Shown here piece after piece: positions 38,176 to 47,328 of a stretch of DNA of 64,000 bases (position 1 is the first letter of the stretch; every line of letters begins with the position of its first letter). A program made the position numbers and the translations under genes. Below the pieces are notes generated by a model. That model saw nothing but the letters and a program-made list of their open reading frames with translations. It was not told where the DNA came from and made no database searches. Source of the stretch: a bacterium (lineage in GTDB: Bacteria > Planctomycetota > Planctomycetia > Pirellulales > Pirellulaceae). Location: assembly GCA_030430075.1 (NCBI GenBank), contig JAUIGN010000004.1, positions 248,001 to 312,000 on the forward strand. The letters run 5' to 3'.

Positions 38176-39615
38176 CTATTGGTTCCGTTTCGGCCGCCCC
38201 TGCCGCTTGCCGGCAAGTTGGGGTCCGTTGTCTGCAGGTAGCGACGCATGCCAGGCCAGCAGCTTGGCGGTCAGGCGTTTTACGACGTCGGGTTGCTCGG
38301 CGGCCACGTTGGTTGTCTCACCTCGATCGGTCGCCAGTTCGTACAGTTCCGCTTGGGAGCCGTCGTATTCGCACAGCAGTTTCCAGTCATCGTCCCGTAC
38401 CGCCAGGTCGGGCAGGTCGTCCACGCCGTAGAACACGTCGCGGTCCGGGGGGCGGCGGAAGTAGATCGGCTTGGCACGTGAGGCCGTCTCCCTGCCCAGC
38501 ACCACGTTCGGCAGCGGTTCGCCATCGAAGACAACCTCTGCGGGCGGCTTGACCCCGGCGATTGCCAGTAGCGACGGGACAAGGTCGATGGCCGCGAAGA
38601 CGGAGTCCCGGTTCACGGTGCCGGCACGAGCCGCCTCGATCAGTCCCGGCCCCCAGGCGATCAGGGACGAGCGAATACCGCCCTCGTACAGCATCGTCTT
38701 GTGGCCGCGAAACGGGCCGGCCGATCCGGCACCCAATTCGGGACCGTTGTCCGAGCAAACCAGGATCAGCGTGTTCGAGCGGAGTGACTCGGAATTCCGG
38801 ATGTGGTCGAAGAGGACTCCGAGTTGCTCGTCCATGGTGTCCAGCACACCGTGATACAGGGTCCGCTTCGTGCCGTCACCGCGTCGAGTTGCTGGTGGGA
38901 AGAAGGGCGAGTGGACGTCGTCCGGCCAGACATTGATGTAGAACGGTTGCTTCTGGGAGGTCGCCTGCTTGACAAATTCGAGGGCAGCCTTGGTGAAGGA
39001 CTCCGTCACCAGCGAGCGATCCTGCCAGATGATCTTGCCGCGTCCCAGCTTGTCGGAGCCGAGCGTATGTTTTTGTGGCGGTTTGCCGTCGTAGGCGTCC
39101 TTCAGGGCGAGCACGCGCGGGCCTAGCCCTTCGAAGTTTGTAAGCGAGGTATCGAAACCGTACTCGGTAATCAGGGGAGCTTCGCCCACATCGCGTTGGC
39201 CGCCCAGGTGCCATTTGCCGAAGTGCCCGGTGGCGTAGCCGGCTTCCTGCAGCATGCGGGCCAGCATCGGTGCCGCGGGGTCGAGCCACTGAGCCATTCC
39301 GCGTCGAATGTTGCTTTGCCGGTTGTTCAGATACGACGTAATTCGCCAGCGCTGAGGGTACTGGCCGGTCGAGATTGCGGCTCGGGAAGGCGAGCAGATC
39401 GGCGAGTTGACGTAAAACTGTTCGAACCGCACGCCCTCCATCGCCAGCCGGTCGATATTCTGTGTCTCGACGGCCCGATTGCCGAAGCACGAGAAGTCGC
39501 CCCAACCCATGTCGTCAACGAAAACGAGCACGATGTTGGGGTGGTCCGCGTTCGCCACGTCACCACCAAACGCCAACAGGGCCAGGGTGCAGGCGATCAC
39601 CGTTCGAACATTCAT
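38176..39615 (-). CDS. Sulfatase (arylsulfatase type, exported)
   Basis: The 479-residue protein has a signal peptide (NVRTVIACTLALLAFGGDVANA). NIVLVFVDDMGWGD supplies metal ligands. CSPSR with Cys74 is the formylglycine site, followed by TGHFGKWHLGG, and a later CSDNGPELG block. It fits the arylsulfatase A-like class abundant in planctomycetes, releasing sulfate from glycans or aryl sulfates outside the cytoplasm. It starts 42 bp downstream of the TIR/SLOG gene on the same strand; whether the two share a transcript is unclear. It is not closely similar to the sulfatase at 35461. Confidence 0.9.
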   Translation of the reverse strand: MNVRTVIACTLALLAFGGDVANADHPNIVLVFVDDMGWGDFSCFGNRAVETQNIDRLAMEGVRFEQFYVNSPICSPSRAAISTGQYPQRWRITSYLNNRQSNIRRGMAQWLDPAAPMLARMLQEAGYATGHFGKWHLGGQRDVGEAPLITEYGFDTSLTNFEGLGPRVLALKDAYDGKPPQKHTLGSDKLGRGKIIWQDRSLVTESFTKAALEFVKQATSQKQPFYINVWPDDVHSPFFPPATRRGDGTKRTLYHGVLDTMDEQLGVLFDHIRNSESLRSNTLILVCSDNGPELGAGSAGPFRGHKTMLYEGGIRSSLIAWGPGLIEAARAGTVNRDSVFAAIDLVPSLLAIAGVKPPAEVVFDGEPLPNVVLGRETASRAKPIYFRRPPDRDVFYGVDDLPDLAVRDDDWKLLCEYDGSQAELYELATDRGETTNVAAEQPDVVKRLTAKLLAWHASLPADNGPQLAGKRQGRPKRNQ

Positions 39616-39657
39616 GGGAATTGCTTTCGGGTTATGGAGGTGTTTTCGCGCGCCGCA

Positions 39658-41817
39658 TCACTCCGGTGCCGTCTTCAGGCGTGACATGCCAAGTAGGATC
39701 AATTCGATCATGGTCCGCGGGTCCGTGGTGTGGATCAGAGTCCGGTTTTCCATCTCGTCCAAGCCATTGGCCAGGGCGCTGGCCAGACCGGAAGTTGCTA
39801 TCTCGTTCAATTCGGCCACGATTTGTTCAGGCGTGGAAAAGTCGACGTCGGCGTCCTGGTAGAGTGCAATCGTCGCTTTGTAGGTGTCCGGAAATAGTTT
39901 CTCAAGGGCTGTCGTTGTGAAGTCACTTCGCGGTACCCGCTCGAGCAGGTCGGCAACCAACCGCGATGCGCCGCCGAAGGCACCAATCAAGTAGAGTGGC
40001 TTGTGGGACCGCAGCATCAGCATCGCCTCTTCCAACACGCCCGGGTAGATGCCGACGTAGCGATCCAGTTTGCCGCCGATGGCGACTCGGGCATCGATGT
40101 CCTGTGTCATCCGTTCGCGCATTGCCGTCATGCCGCGACCCCACGCGAATCGCTGCTCTGGCGTCTGGGGAGGGCACCAGCCGCGCTCGTCCAGCCCGAG
40201 TCTTTCTTTGTCAATTCCCAGCGGGTCCGGAGGATCGATCTCGTGAAGCTCCGCCTGGCGGCCGTAGAGGTCGTAGTCGTCGTCATCAAATCCTTGATAA
40301 ATGGGCCAGCCGACGTAGTTCAAGACGGGTGCCAACGTCCCACCAAGGTCCTTTGCCAGTGGTGAGAAGCTGCGGACGAGCCCGAACAGGCGGACCGTGA
40401 AATTCTCGTCGTCCTGCTTGTCTCCGTCGTGATTGATCTGGCCGCCGTAGGCGAGTTGCAGTCCAGCGAAGAGTAAGTAGAGGCAGAGGTCGTCGGAGAG
40501 TGTGCCCAGGTGTTCGCTATCGAGGCCGTGGCGGCGGATGTCGGTGCTCCCGGAAAGGGAAAGGCCCACCAGATCAAAGTTGGCCGGCTTCGGTCGTGCG
40601 GCCAGTTCGGAAAGGGGCGTCACGAAGGGTGTGCCGTCGGCCACCAGTTTGATCACGTCGAGTTCTTCGCCGCCCAGCGGTGGGTCCGGGTAGACGACCC
40701 GTTTCAAAGGGTGCGGCAAACGTCCCACCGTCAACAACTCGGGAGACGTTCCAAGCACGACGTCCTCAGGTTGTTTCCAGGGGTCAAGTGCGGCCAGATT
40801 GTGCTGGTATCGCAATGCTTCGCGAATGGCCATGCCGATCACGGTCCGTGCATTCGCACCGTCGTCGTTCCACCGTATGGTGGGGACGTTGCCCAGGTAG
40901 GGAAAATTGCGGATCTCCCCCTGCTCCAAGGCGTCGACAACAATCATGGGACGCCCCGTACGTTTTGATTCGAGGACTTCCCGGCGGCACCATTCACGTG
41001 TCGTGTAGCGGTCGGTCAGCACGGAGACGACGACGCTGGATGCCAGTACACCGGCTTCGATTTCCTTGTCGAAGCGGCCGCCCGGCGGAATTTTCTTGGC
41101 GTCGTACCAGCCGTCGACGGGACCTTGAGCCAGCTGTGACAGGAGGGCCATGACCGGATCGGAACGCCGTTCTTCCTCCGGCGCCGTCAGGCTCGGCAGG
41201 TCCACCTTGGCGTGGCTGATGAACATCTCCAGCGGTGCCGCGGGATGGGTGTCCGCGGAAAGATTGGCGGGGAGCGTGTTCCGTTGCAGAAAGTGCAGCG
41301 CCCGGACGGCGATTTGAAACGCCAGTTCGTCCGCCCGCTGCTCCCGGTCCTCGGCCGGAATAATATCGAGCCGCACGAAACTGCTCTTGTCCAACCGATC
41401 GTCAAGTTCGAACGCTCGGTCATCCAGGCCGACCGGTAGGACATGGTGAGTACTTGCACCCTGGGGTGCGTCGGCCAGTGCGTTGACGAGAAAGTTGCCC
41501 CAAGCGTCCGCCGTCGAATCCTTGACGCGTCGTGCCATTCGGCGGTCTACCAGGACGACAACAAGCGTGTGCACGGCCGCATCCATGTCGATCGTTTTCG
41601 GCGGGAGACCATCGCCGAGGTCGGGTCCATACGTGACAGGGATTCGCAAACCGGCCGCACCACCGGCGTCGAAGGTAAACCGTTGATACATGTCCTTGGC
41701 CAGTTCCCGCGCGGCATCGGACTGTGGATGGAAGAGGACCACGATCCGCAGTGGCGGCTTGGGTAGGACCGAGGCAGGTGCTGGCTGTGCGGTGGATGAT
41801 TCGATGTCGCTGCTCAT
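39658..41817 (-). CDS. TIR-like/TIR/SLOG protein, predicted NAD-cleaving immune effector
   Basis: AGGAAGG upstream of the ATG supports this start; 719 residues, no leader. Residues ~23-175 look like a degenerate TIR fold (LRIVVLFHPQSD, then VHTLVVVLVD) with no catalytic Glu. Residues ~196-345 form a standard TIR domain: LEMFISHAKVD, GGRFDKEIEAGV, and YTTREWCRRE with the WCxxE catalytic Glu (E280). Residues ~412-625 resemble SLOG domains as in the ThsA C-terminus: LSLSGSTD, FAGLQLAYGG, then YPGVLEEA and LYLIGAFGGASR. TIR domains with this Glu cleave NAD or make signalling cyclic ADP-ribose variants, and SLOG domains bind such nucleotides. A sensor-effector in one chain, probably phage defence, is my inference; no partner gene lies next to it. 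Confidence 0.75.
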   Translation of the reverse strand: MSSDIESSTAQPAPASVLPKPPLRIVVLFHPQSDAARELAKDMYQRFTFDAGGAAGLRIPVTYGPDLGDGLPPKTIDMDAAVHTLVVVLVDRRMARRVKDSTADAWGNFLVNALADAPQGASTHHVLPVGLDDRAFELDDRLDKSSFVRLDIIPAEDREQRADELAFQIAVRALHFLQRNTLPANLSADTHPAAPLEMFISHAKVDLPSLTAPEEERRSDPVMALLSQLAQGPVDGWYDAKKIPPGGRFDKEIEAGVLASSVVVSVLTDRYTTREWCRREVLESKRTGRPMIVVDALEQGEIRNFPYLGNVPTIRWNDDGANARTVIGMAIREALRYQHNLAALDPWKQPEDVVLGTSPELLTVGRLPHPLKRVVYPDPPLGGEELDVIKLVADGTPFVTPLSELAARPKPANFDLVGLSLSGSTDIRRHGLDSEHLGTLSDDLCLYLLFAGLQLAYGGQINHDGDKQDDENFTVRLFGLVRSFSPLAKDLGGTLAPVLNYVGWPIYQGFDDDDYDLYGRQAELHEIDPPDPLGIDKERLGLDERGWCPPQTPEQRFAWGRGMTAMRERMTQDIDARVAIGGKLDRYVGIYPGVLEEAMLMLRSHKPLYLIGAFGGASRLVADLLERVPRSDFTTTALEKLFPDTYKATIALYQDADVDFSTPEQIVAELNEIATSGLASALANGLDEMENRTLIHTTDPRTMIELILLGMSRLKTAPE

Positions 41818-42010
41818 CGGTTTCCCTTCCTGCGCTGTTATGGGTGGGTGCGGAATCGTCGGCTAACCAATCGAATTCCCTCTCAACATGTTAAATGAGG
41901 GTACGCGAAAAAGGGATAGACCCCAAATGGCAGCAGCGGCCGACGCCGGGTTGCTTTCCCATGATGGCCGGCGAGCGGTCGCGTTGAACGCATTCGCCGT
42001 TGTGACCCGC

Positions 42011-42050
42011 GAGCCGATCGACTCTAATATCGATAGGGGTCGATCGGTTC
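42011..42050. promoter_or_regulatory. 14-bp stem inverted repeat upstream of a DUF1501 gene
   Basis: GAGCCGATCGACTC pairs with GGGTCGATCGGTTC (two G-T pairs) around a 12-base loop containing TAATAT. It lies 46 bases before the DUF1501 ATG and within the divergent gap to the TIR/SLOG gene. It could be an operator or a leader hairpin. The rest of the 279-base gap shows only a small palindrome (AACATGTT, 41885). Confidence 0.5.
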
Positions 42051-42096
42051 GGCCGGGTTGGAAATCGTCAAGACGGCGCGTTGGTAAGGAGTCAGG

Positions 42097-43485
42097 ATGT
42101 CCGTGGGATCGACGCTGCGACCGGGGATGAGTCGACGTGAACTGCTGCAGGTCGGTTGCTCTGGACTGCTGGGAATGTCCCTTCCCAACGTGCTGGGCCT
42201 CCAGGCGCGGGCGGCGGAGGCGCGGAGTGGCACAACGGCCAGTTCAAGCAAGTCGGTGATCCTGGTGTTTCTGACCGGCGGCGGCAGCCACCTGGACACG
42301 TTCGATCCGAAGCCTGAAGCACCCGGCAACACGCGCGGTGAGTTTGGTGTCATCGACACCACGTTGCCCGGCGTCAAGTACAGCGAGCACGTACCACAGC
42401 TTGCCAAACGCACGGATCAAATGGCGATTGTGCGGAGCATGGCGCACACCGACAACCGTCATCTTTCCGGCACCCACAATACCTTAACCGGAAGCGTCCA
42501 GCCTTTTCGCGGCAACGCCAATCAGGATAAGGTGCTCAATCGGGGGGACTGGCCCTGCTACGGCGGCGGGCTGAACTACCTGGCCGCTCGCAACAACGGC
42601 TTGCCCAGCCAGGTGACGGTTCCCAATCCTCTTATCGAAGGGAGCCTGACGTGGCCGGGGCAACACGCGGGCTTTTTGCGTGCCGCGCATGATCCCTGGA
42701 CACTGAACTCGGACCCGAACAGCGACAGCTTCCAGGTCGATGGACTGACCTTTCCGGACGGCCTCAGCGTCAGCCGCTTGCAGGACCGGCGCAAGTTGTT
42801 GGTCCGCTACAATCTTCAGAATGGGGGGCTTGATGCGTGGGCACGGCAGCAACAGTTCACCAGCCAGCAGGAAAATGCTTATGGGCTGCTGACGTCCGGC
42901 AAAGTTGCCCAGGCGTTTGACATCGGCGATGAGTCGACGGAAACGCGCGACCGCTACGGGCGAACCAAGTCGGGGCAAACGCTGTTGCTCGCGCGGCGTC
43001 TGGTTGAGGCCGGTGTACCAGTTGTGCAATGCAACATGGGAATCGTGCAGAGCTGGGACACGCACACGGACAACTGGGGTAAGCTGAAAAACACCCTGCT
43101 GCCGGGGCTCGATCGGGGCGTTTCCGCTTTGCTGGATGACTTGACCGAGCGGGGCATGCTCGACGATTGTCTGGTGATCGTCGTGGGCGAGTTCGGGCGG
43201 ACACCGGCCATCTCGACGCTGGCAGGTCAAACAAAGGCGGGACGCAACCATTGGGCCATGTGCTACACGGCTTTGTTCGCCGGCGGTGGTGTCCGTGGCG
43301 GACAGGTGATCGGCCGCTCGGATCGAATCGGAGCCTACCCCCGCTCACGTGCCTACCATCCCAACGATCTGGGCGCGACCATCTACCACACGTTGGGAGT
43401 CGATCCCCACACGTACGTGCCGGACAAGTTTGGGCGTCCCATCGCCCTCAATCAAGGCCAGGTGATGGAGGAACTGTTTACCTAG
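42097..43485 (+). CDS. DUF1501 domain protein, Tat-exported
   Basis: AAGGAG five bases before the ATG supports this start; 462 residues. The leader MSRRELLQVGCSGLLGMSLP is of Tat type. The body shows SVILVFLTGGGSHLDTFDPK, an ARRLVEAGVPVVQCNMG stretch, VIVVGEFGRTPAIS and NHWAMCYTALFAGGGVRGGQ, the shared DUF1501 blocks also seen at 19831. No DUF1549/DUF1553 partner is adjacent. It resembles sulfatase-fold proteins but activity is unproven. Upstream is the 14-bp hairpin at 42011. Confidence 0.9.
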   Translation: MSVGSTLRPGMSRRELLQVGCSGLLGMSLPNVLGLQARAAEARSGTTASSSKSVILVFLTGGGSHLDTFDPKPEAPGNTRGEFGVIDTTLPGVKYSEHVPQLAKRTDQMAIVRSMAHTDNRHLSGTHNTLTGSVQPFRGNANQDKVLNRGDWPCYGGGLNYLAARNNGLPSQVTVPNPLIEGSLTWPGQHAGFLRAAHDPWTLNSDPNSDSFQVDGLTFPDGLSVSRLQDRRKLLVRYNLQNGGLDAWARQQQFTSQQENAYGLLTSGKVAQAFDIGDESTETRDRYGRTKSGQTLLLARRLVEAGVPVVQCNMGIVQSWDTHTDNWGKLKNTLLPGLDRGVSALLDDLTERGMLDDCLVIVVGEFGRTPAISTLAGQTKAGRNHWAMCYTALFAGGGVRGGQVIGRSDRIGAYPRSRAYHPNDLGATIYHTLGVDPHTYVPDKFGRPIALNQGQVMEELFT

Positions 43486-43535
43486 CGGTTGAATCGCCGT
43501 AGGTCCGATCCAACTCGGCGCATGTCCCCAACGCT

Positions 43536-43816
43536 GTTCGGCGCGGGTAGCCAGGATTGTTCGGCGCGGGTCTCCGGCGCTGTTCGGCACGAGTAACCAG
43601 ATTTGTCCGGCGCGGGTAGCCAGGATTGTTCGGCACGAGTAACCAGATTTGTTCGGCACGGGTAACCAGAATTGTCCGGCGCGGGTAGCCAGATTTGTCC
43701 GGCGCGGGCAGCCAGATTTGTTCGGCGCTGGTAACCAGGATTGTTCGGCGCGGGTAGCCAGATTTGTTCGGCGCGGGTCTCCGACCCCGCCGAAACCGCC
43801 GACCGAAGGTCTCCCA
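43536..43816 (+). repeat. GTTCGGCGCGGGT repeat, eleven 23-bp units with cap
   Basis: Eleven units of exactly 23 bp run from 43536 (43536, 43559, ... 43766). The core is GTTCGGCGCGGGT with variable TAGCCAGGATT-type tails, and the last passes into the cap CCCCGCCGAAACCGCCGACC. It lies after the DUF1501 stop and before the Tat-hydrolase gene. No spacer is unique, so it is not a CRISPR array. It is the longest of the four blocks. Confidence 0.85.
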
Positions 43817-43971
43817 ACCACCGCCCACAACCGTCCACCAACGCCTGCGCAAACAGCCCCTCAACCGTCGTCCGGGCCGTCGTCCGGGCCACCCGCTGAA
43901 TCCAACGTTGGCCGCATCTCGAGCCAACGCTCGGCGCGAGCAACCATTCCCTCATGCATCGAGGTCAGACC

Positions 43972-45582
43972 ATGACTTCACGTCGAACGTTCCTGGCAGG
44001 CCTCGCGGTCGGCAGCGCTGCAGTTGGCGTCGGCCGCCCTGGTATTCCGTCCGACCCGGCTGCCGAAACGGCCCTGCGGGAAGCGCGGCGGCAAGCCGTT
44101 CAGCGAAGGCGCCGTGTCATCTTCAACAACGACGGCGACGATATCTGGGCCGCTGGGACGGAAACCAGGGAACGGTTCCTGGCGACACGCCACGTTCCGT
44201 TGCTGGGCACTCAGGTTGACAGCATCCACTACTGCACGACCCAATCATTCAACCTCTTCACCCACCAGACCGAGGTGGCGGAGGTCTTCGCGGCGCGTAG
44301 CGGTCGCTTCGCCGACAATCACTTGGAAAAACACCTGTCCCGCGGCACGGACGGGCTGCGCATGTCCAGCGAGTTTGCTCACGAGCACGGGTTGGAGAGC
44401 ATCTGGACGTTGCGAATGAATGACATTCACGATGCCTGGACACCCGAGTTTCTGCCGCAATGGAAGCGGGCCGATCCCACGCGGACCATGTCAACGCAGA
44501 CGGAGGCAAAAGACTTTCAGGACCGCCGGCGGCTATGGAGTTTGGTCGACTACGAACACCCGGACGTCGTGCCGCGGTTGTTGGAAATCGTCGAAGAGGT
44601 GTTGGTCAATTACACGGTTGATGGCGTCGAGCTCGACTTTCTCCGCGCTCCTTGCTATTTCCGCACCACGTATGCGGGGCAAGCGGCAACGGAACATCAG
44701 ACTGCGATCTTGACACAACTTGTTCGGGCGATTCGCAAATTGGTACTGCGCGAGAGCCGGAGGCAGGAGCGGCCGTTGCTGTTGCTGGCCCGCGTACCCG
44801 TGTCGCTGGAACTCGGAAGCCGGGTTGGCATCGACACGGCCGGTTGGCTGCGCGAGTCATTGATTGATGTGCTGACGGTGGGAGGCGGGTACCTGACGTT
44901 CGACCTGCCCATCCAGCCGTTGGTTGAGTTGGCGCACGAGCGAGGTGTGCCCGTCTATCCCTGCCTCAGTCAGTCGGGACTCCTCTACCGGCCGCCACGG
45001 GGGTCGAGTACCAGGCAGCCGCCTGCGGCATGGTTCGGCGCCGCAGCTCGCTTGTGGGAGGATGGTGCCGACGGAATCTACACGTTCAACCTGTTCCCCG
45101 GCCCGGGGACGGCGGACGACCGAGCGTTTGCACGTCAGATCCTGCAGACCATCGGTTCGCCCGAACTGCTTTCTGAACGAACGATCATGTATGCGATTTC
45201 CGACGCCGGATGGTGGATGCCGTCGCATTACTGGGCCAAGGACGTTGTCGACGTTCGTGGCGCGTTGCCCCTGCGATTGGTCGCCGGCGAGTACAATCGC
45301 ACGTCGCTTTATGTGAGTGACGACCTGCGCGGCGCCGGATTCGACGTGACGGCCGAGCTGCGGGTCGACTTCGCCGGCCTTCCGGCTGGCAGTGCGCCGG
45401 AGATCCTGTTCGGGTCGGCGAACTTCGGGCCGACCGACGGCGGTCAGCAGGTTGGCCAGATTCGGCGATACGTCTGCCCGGTGCCCGTCCAGTCGATTCG
45501 ACAGGGGGCGAACCGGGTCATGGTCAAGACGTCGGTCGAAGGTGCCAGGTTGGCGGGTGCCGAGCTTTGGATTCACCGTTAA
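43972..45582 (+). CDS. Tat-exported TIM-barrel glycoside-hydrolase-like protein
   Basis: GAGG seven bases upstream favours the ATG at 43972 over the one six codons earlier; 536 residues. It begins SRRTFLAGLAVGSAAVG, a Tat leader. The N-terminal two thirds look like a (beta/alpha)8 barrel: RRVIFNNDGDDIW, GVELDFLR with acidic residues typical of strand ends, VLTVGGGYLTFDL, and ADGIYTFNLF. The C-terminal ~130 residues look like a beta-sandwich. It resembles planctomycete proteins annotated as family-10-like glycosylhydrolases, but the family is not certain. It converges on the next gene with overlapping stop codons. Confidence 0.65.
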   Translation: MTSRRTFLAGLAVGSAAVGVGRPGIPSDPAAETALREARRQAVQRRRRVIFNNDGDDIWAAGTETRERFLATRHVPLLGTQVDSIHYCTTQSFNLFTHQTEVAEVFAARSGRFADNHLEKHLSRGTDGLRMSSEFAHEHGLESIWTLRMNDIHDAWTPEFLPQWKRADPTRTMSTQTEAKDFQDRRRLWSLVDYEHPDVVPRLLEIVEEVLVNYTVDGVELDFLRAPCYFRTTYAGQAATEHQTAILTQLVRAIRKLVLRESRRQERPLLLLARVPVSLELGSRVGIDTAGWLRESLIDVLTVGGGYLTFDLPIQPLVELAHERGVPVYPCLSQSGLLYRPPRGSSTRQPPAAWFGAAARLWEDGADGIYTFNLFPGPGTADDRAFARQILQTIGSPELLSERTIMYAISDAGWWMPSHYWAKDVVDVRGALPLRLVAGEYNRTSLYVSDDLRGAGFDVTAELRVDFAGLPAGSAPEILFGSANFGPTDGGQQVGQIRRYVCPVPVQSIRQGANRVMVKTSVEGARLAGAELWIHR

Positions 45583-47036
45583 CGCGGCGATGTCTCCGTG
45601 GGGAGGCGGAAGCACTTCAGGTTGCCGTCGCGGTCTTTGCAAAAGAGCTTGCCGTGAGCCAGGGCGAGGTGCGGCCAAACGTCGCTCGAAAAGATCTTCC
45701 TCCGCCGTGCCAATTCGCGGTAGGCGGTCGGTGAACGGCGGGCGGAATCGACCAGTACCAATTCCCCTCGGTCGGCCCAGGCGATGAGGCGGTCATCTGA
45801 AGTTCCGACCAGCGACCCGGTGTCGCCGAAGCGGCCGCCCCTCCAGATCGGCTTACCGGTGGCAAAGTCCAAGCAATACAAGCCACGCCAACACCAGTAG
45901 ACGAAACCTTTCTGAACGACCGGCGTGCAAACGCCGGAAGCGTAGGGTTGTCTCCAGATTTGCCGCGCACCCTGGCGGGAGAGATCAACACGGCAGATGG
46001 CGTACTGGTTGTACTCCGAAGTGATCAGGACGGAGCTGCCGACAACGGCGGGCGTGGCGATGCTGTTGGCGAAGTCGGTAACCCAAGGAAACTCGGCCAG
46101 CGTCACCCCCTCATGTCCAGCGTCCAAGCGGGCGACCAGCAGGTTGCGGATCGTCAGCACGGCGACACACGGGATGCCTTCGACAACCACGGGGACCAGT
46201 CCGCCGGTATGCCCGGCCGGATCTTTCGACTGGGACCACCAGGCAATCTCGCCCGTCCGTTTGGAAAACGCCACCAGGTTTCCCTGGTCGTCGCCGACTT
46301 CAGCAATTAGCCAGGGGCCGTGAACCAGGGGTGCCGCCGTGTAGCCATAGTCCCGAAGTCGCCGGCTGCCGACCCGCGGCCGCTGGGGTACGTTGAATTG
46401 CTCGTAGAAGTTCAGGCCCCAGACGAGCCGACCATTCTGGGCTGAATCCCAACAATGCAAGTCGCCATCCGTACTCAAGGTAAACAGGTAGCCGGTCTCC
46501 CGATCGAATGTGGGGCTGGCGGAAGGACCCGAGTAAAGTCCCTTATCCCCTTCGCTCCTGCGGCCATATTCAGGGCAAGCATACGATTGGTGCCAGATTG
46601 GCTGCCCGGTTTCGATCGCATAGCAATGAACCGTGTCCTCCGCCTGGGACCAGCCGATCGTGTAGAGTCGATCATCGACGACGATCGGCGCACTTCCCCC
46701 GGCGCCGACCTGGATCGCCCAGGCAGCTTCACCGACGGGCCATTCGTCCCCCTGCCAGCCAGAAACCGCTTGCACTCTCCCGTCGTGAGTCGGGCCGCGC
46801 CAATGAGGCCAGTCCTGGCTCGTTTCGTCAGCTCGCCCGACGAGCGAAAAAGGGAGTAGCAGGACGAGCGATCGCAGAACAACCGATCGTGCGGACGGCC
46901 ATCTTGGTGGGTCGAGCCGATTGACGTGTCTCGGCGGCTGGAAGCGAATTGGTGCCCGGCAGGCGTCGCCGCGAAGTGAAGAGCAGGGGAACCGCGTCAA
47001 GATAAGATCAGTTGCCGGCACTCGCAGACCATTCAT
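45579..47036 (-). CDS. PQQ-like beta-propeller protein
   Basis: The product has up to 485 residues if the ATG at 47036 is used; the start is uncertain because the leader (VVLRSLVLLLPFSLVGRADE) sits about 50 residues in. The mature part shows a DWPHWRGPTHDG opening and repeated WD-like blades: VDDRLYTIGW, CYAIETGQPIW, DLHCWDSAQNG, LYCLDFATGKPIWRGG. This is the PQQ_2 or BamB-like propeller frequent in planctomycetes. It is presumably exported. Its stop overlaps that of the upstream convergent gene by three bases (shared TTAA). Whether it binds a cofactor is not shown. Confidence 0.75.
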   Translation of the reverse strand: MNGLRVPATDLILTRFPCSSLRGDACRAPIRFQPPRHVNRLDPPRWPSARSVVLRSLVLLLPFSLVGRADETSQDWPHWRGPTHDGRVQAVSGWQGDEWPVGEAAWAIQVGAGGSAPIVVDDRLYTIGWSQAEDTVHCYAIETGQPIWHQSYACPEYGRRSEGDKGLYSGPSASPTFDRETGYLFTLSTDGDLHCWDSAQNGRLVWGLNFYEQFNVPQRPRVGSRRLRDYGYTAAPLVHGPWLIAEVGDDQGNLVAFSKRTGEIAWWSQSKDPAGHTGGLVPVVVEGIPCVAVLTIRNLLVARLDAGHEGVTLAEFPWVTDFANSIATPAVVGSSVLITSEYNQYAICRVDLSRQGARQIWRQPYASGVCTPVVQKGFVYWCWRGLYCLDFATGKPIWRGGRFGDTGSLVGTSDDRLIAWADRGELVLVDSARRSPTAYRELARRRKIFSSDVWPHLALAHGKLFCKDRDGNLKCFRLPTETSPR

Positions 47037-47328
47037 CGTGTCGCACCAAAGTAAGGTCCGTTTTGTGAGGGTAACGTTGCCGCGGTCGCGAGCGGTTCTG
47101 GATGGAGCGTCGCTGCCGTTGCCAGCGGCGACGATCGTGATCCATGAAGCGGGCCCCAAGGCGAAATCATGAATCGAACCTTTTCAGGATCGAGCAGTAG
47201 GTGCACCTGAAGGGGGGGTGACACCGATTCGTCGTCAACCAAGAAACGCCGGCGTGGCACGCCGGCGTGGCAACGCAAACCAGTGTAACCAGCTAACGGC
47301 ATGCTGTGGCCCGGAACCGGCGCATTCT

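Noticed and set aside
43536..43816. CRISPR array
   Set aside because: The unit is 23 bp in total with near-identical tails, so there are no unique spacers, and no cas genes are present.
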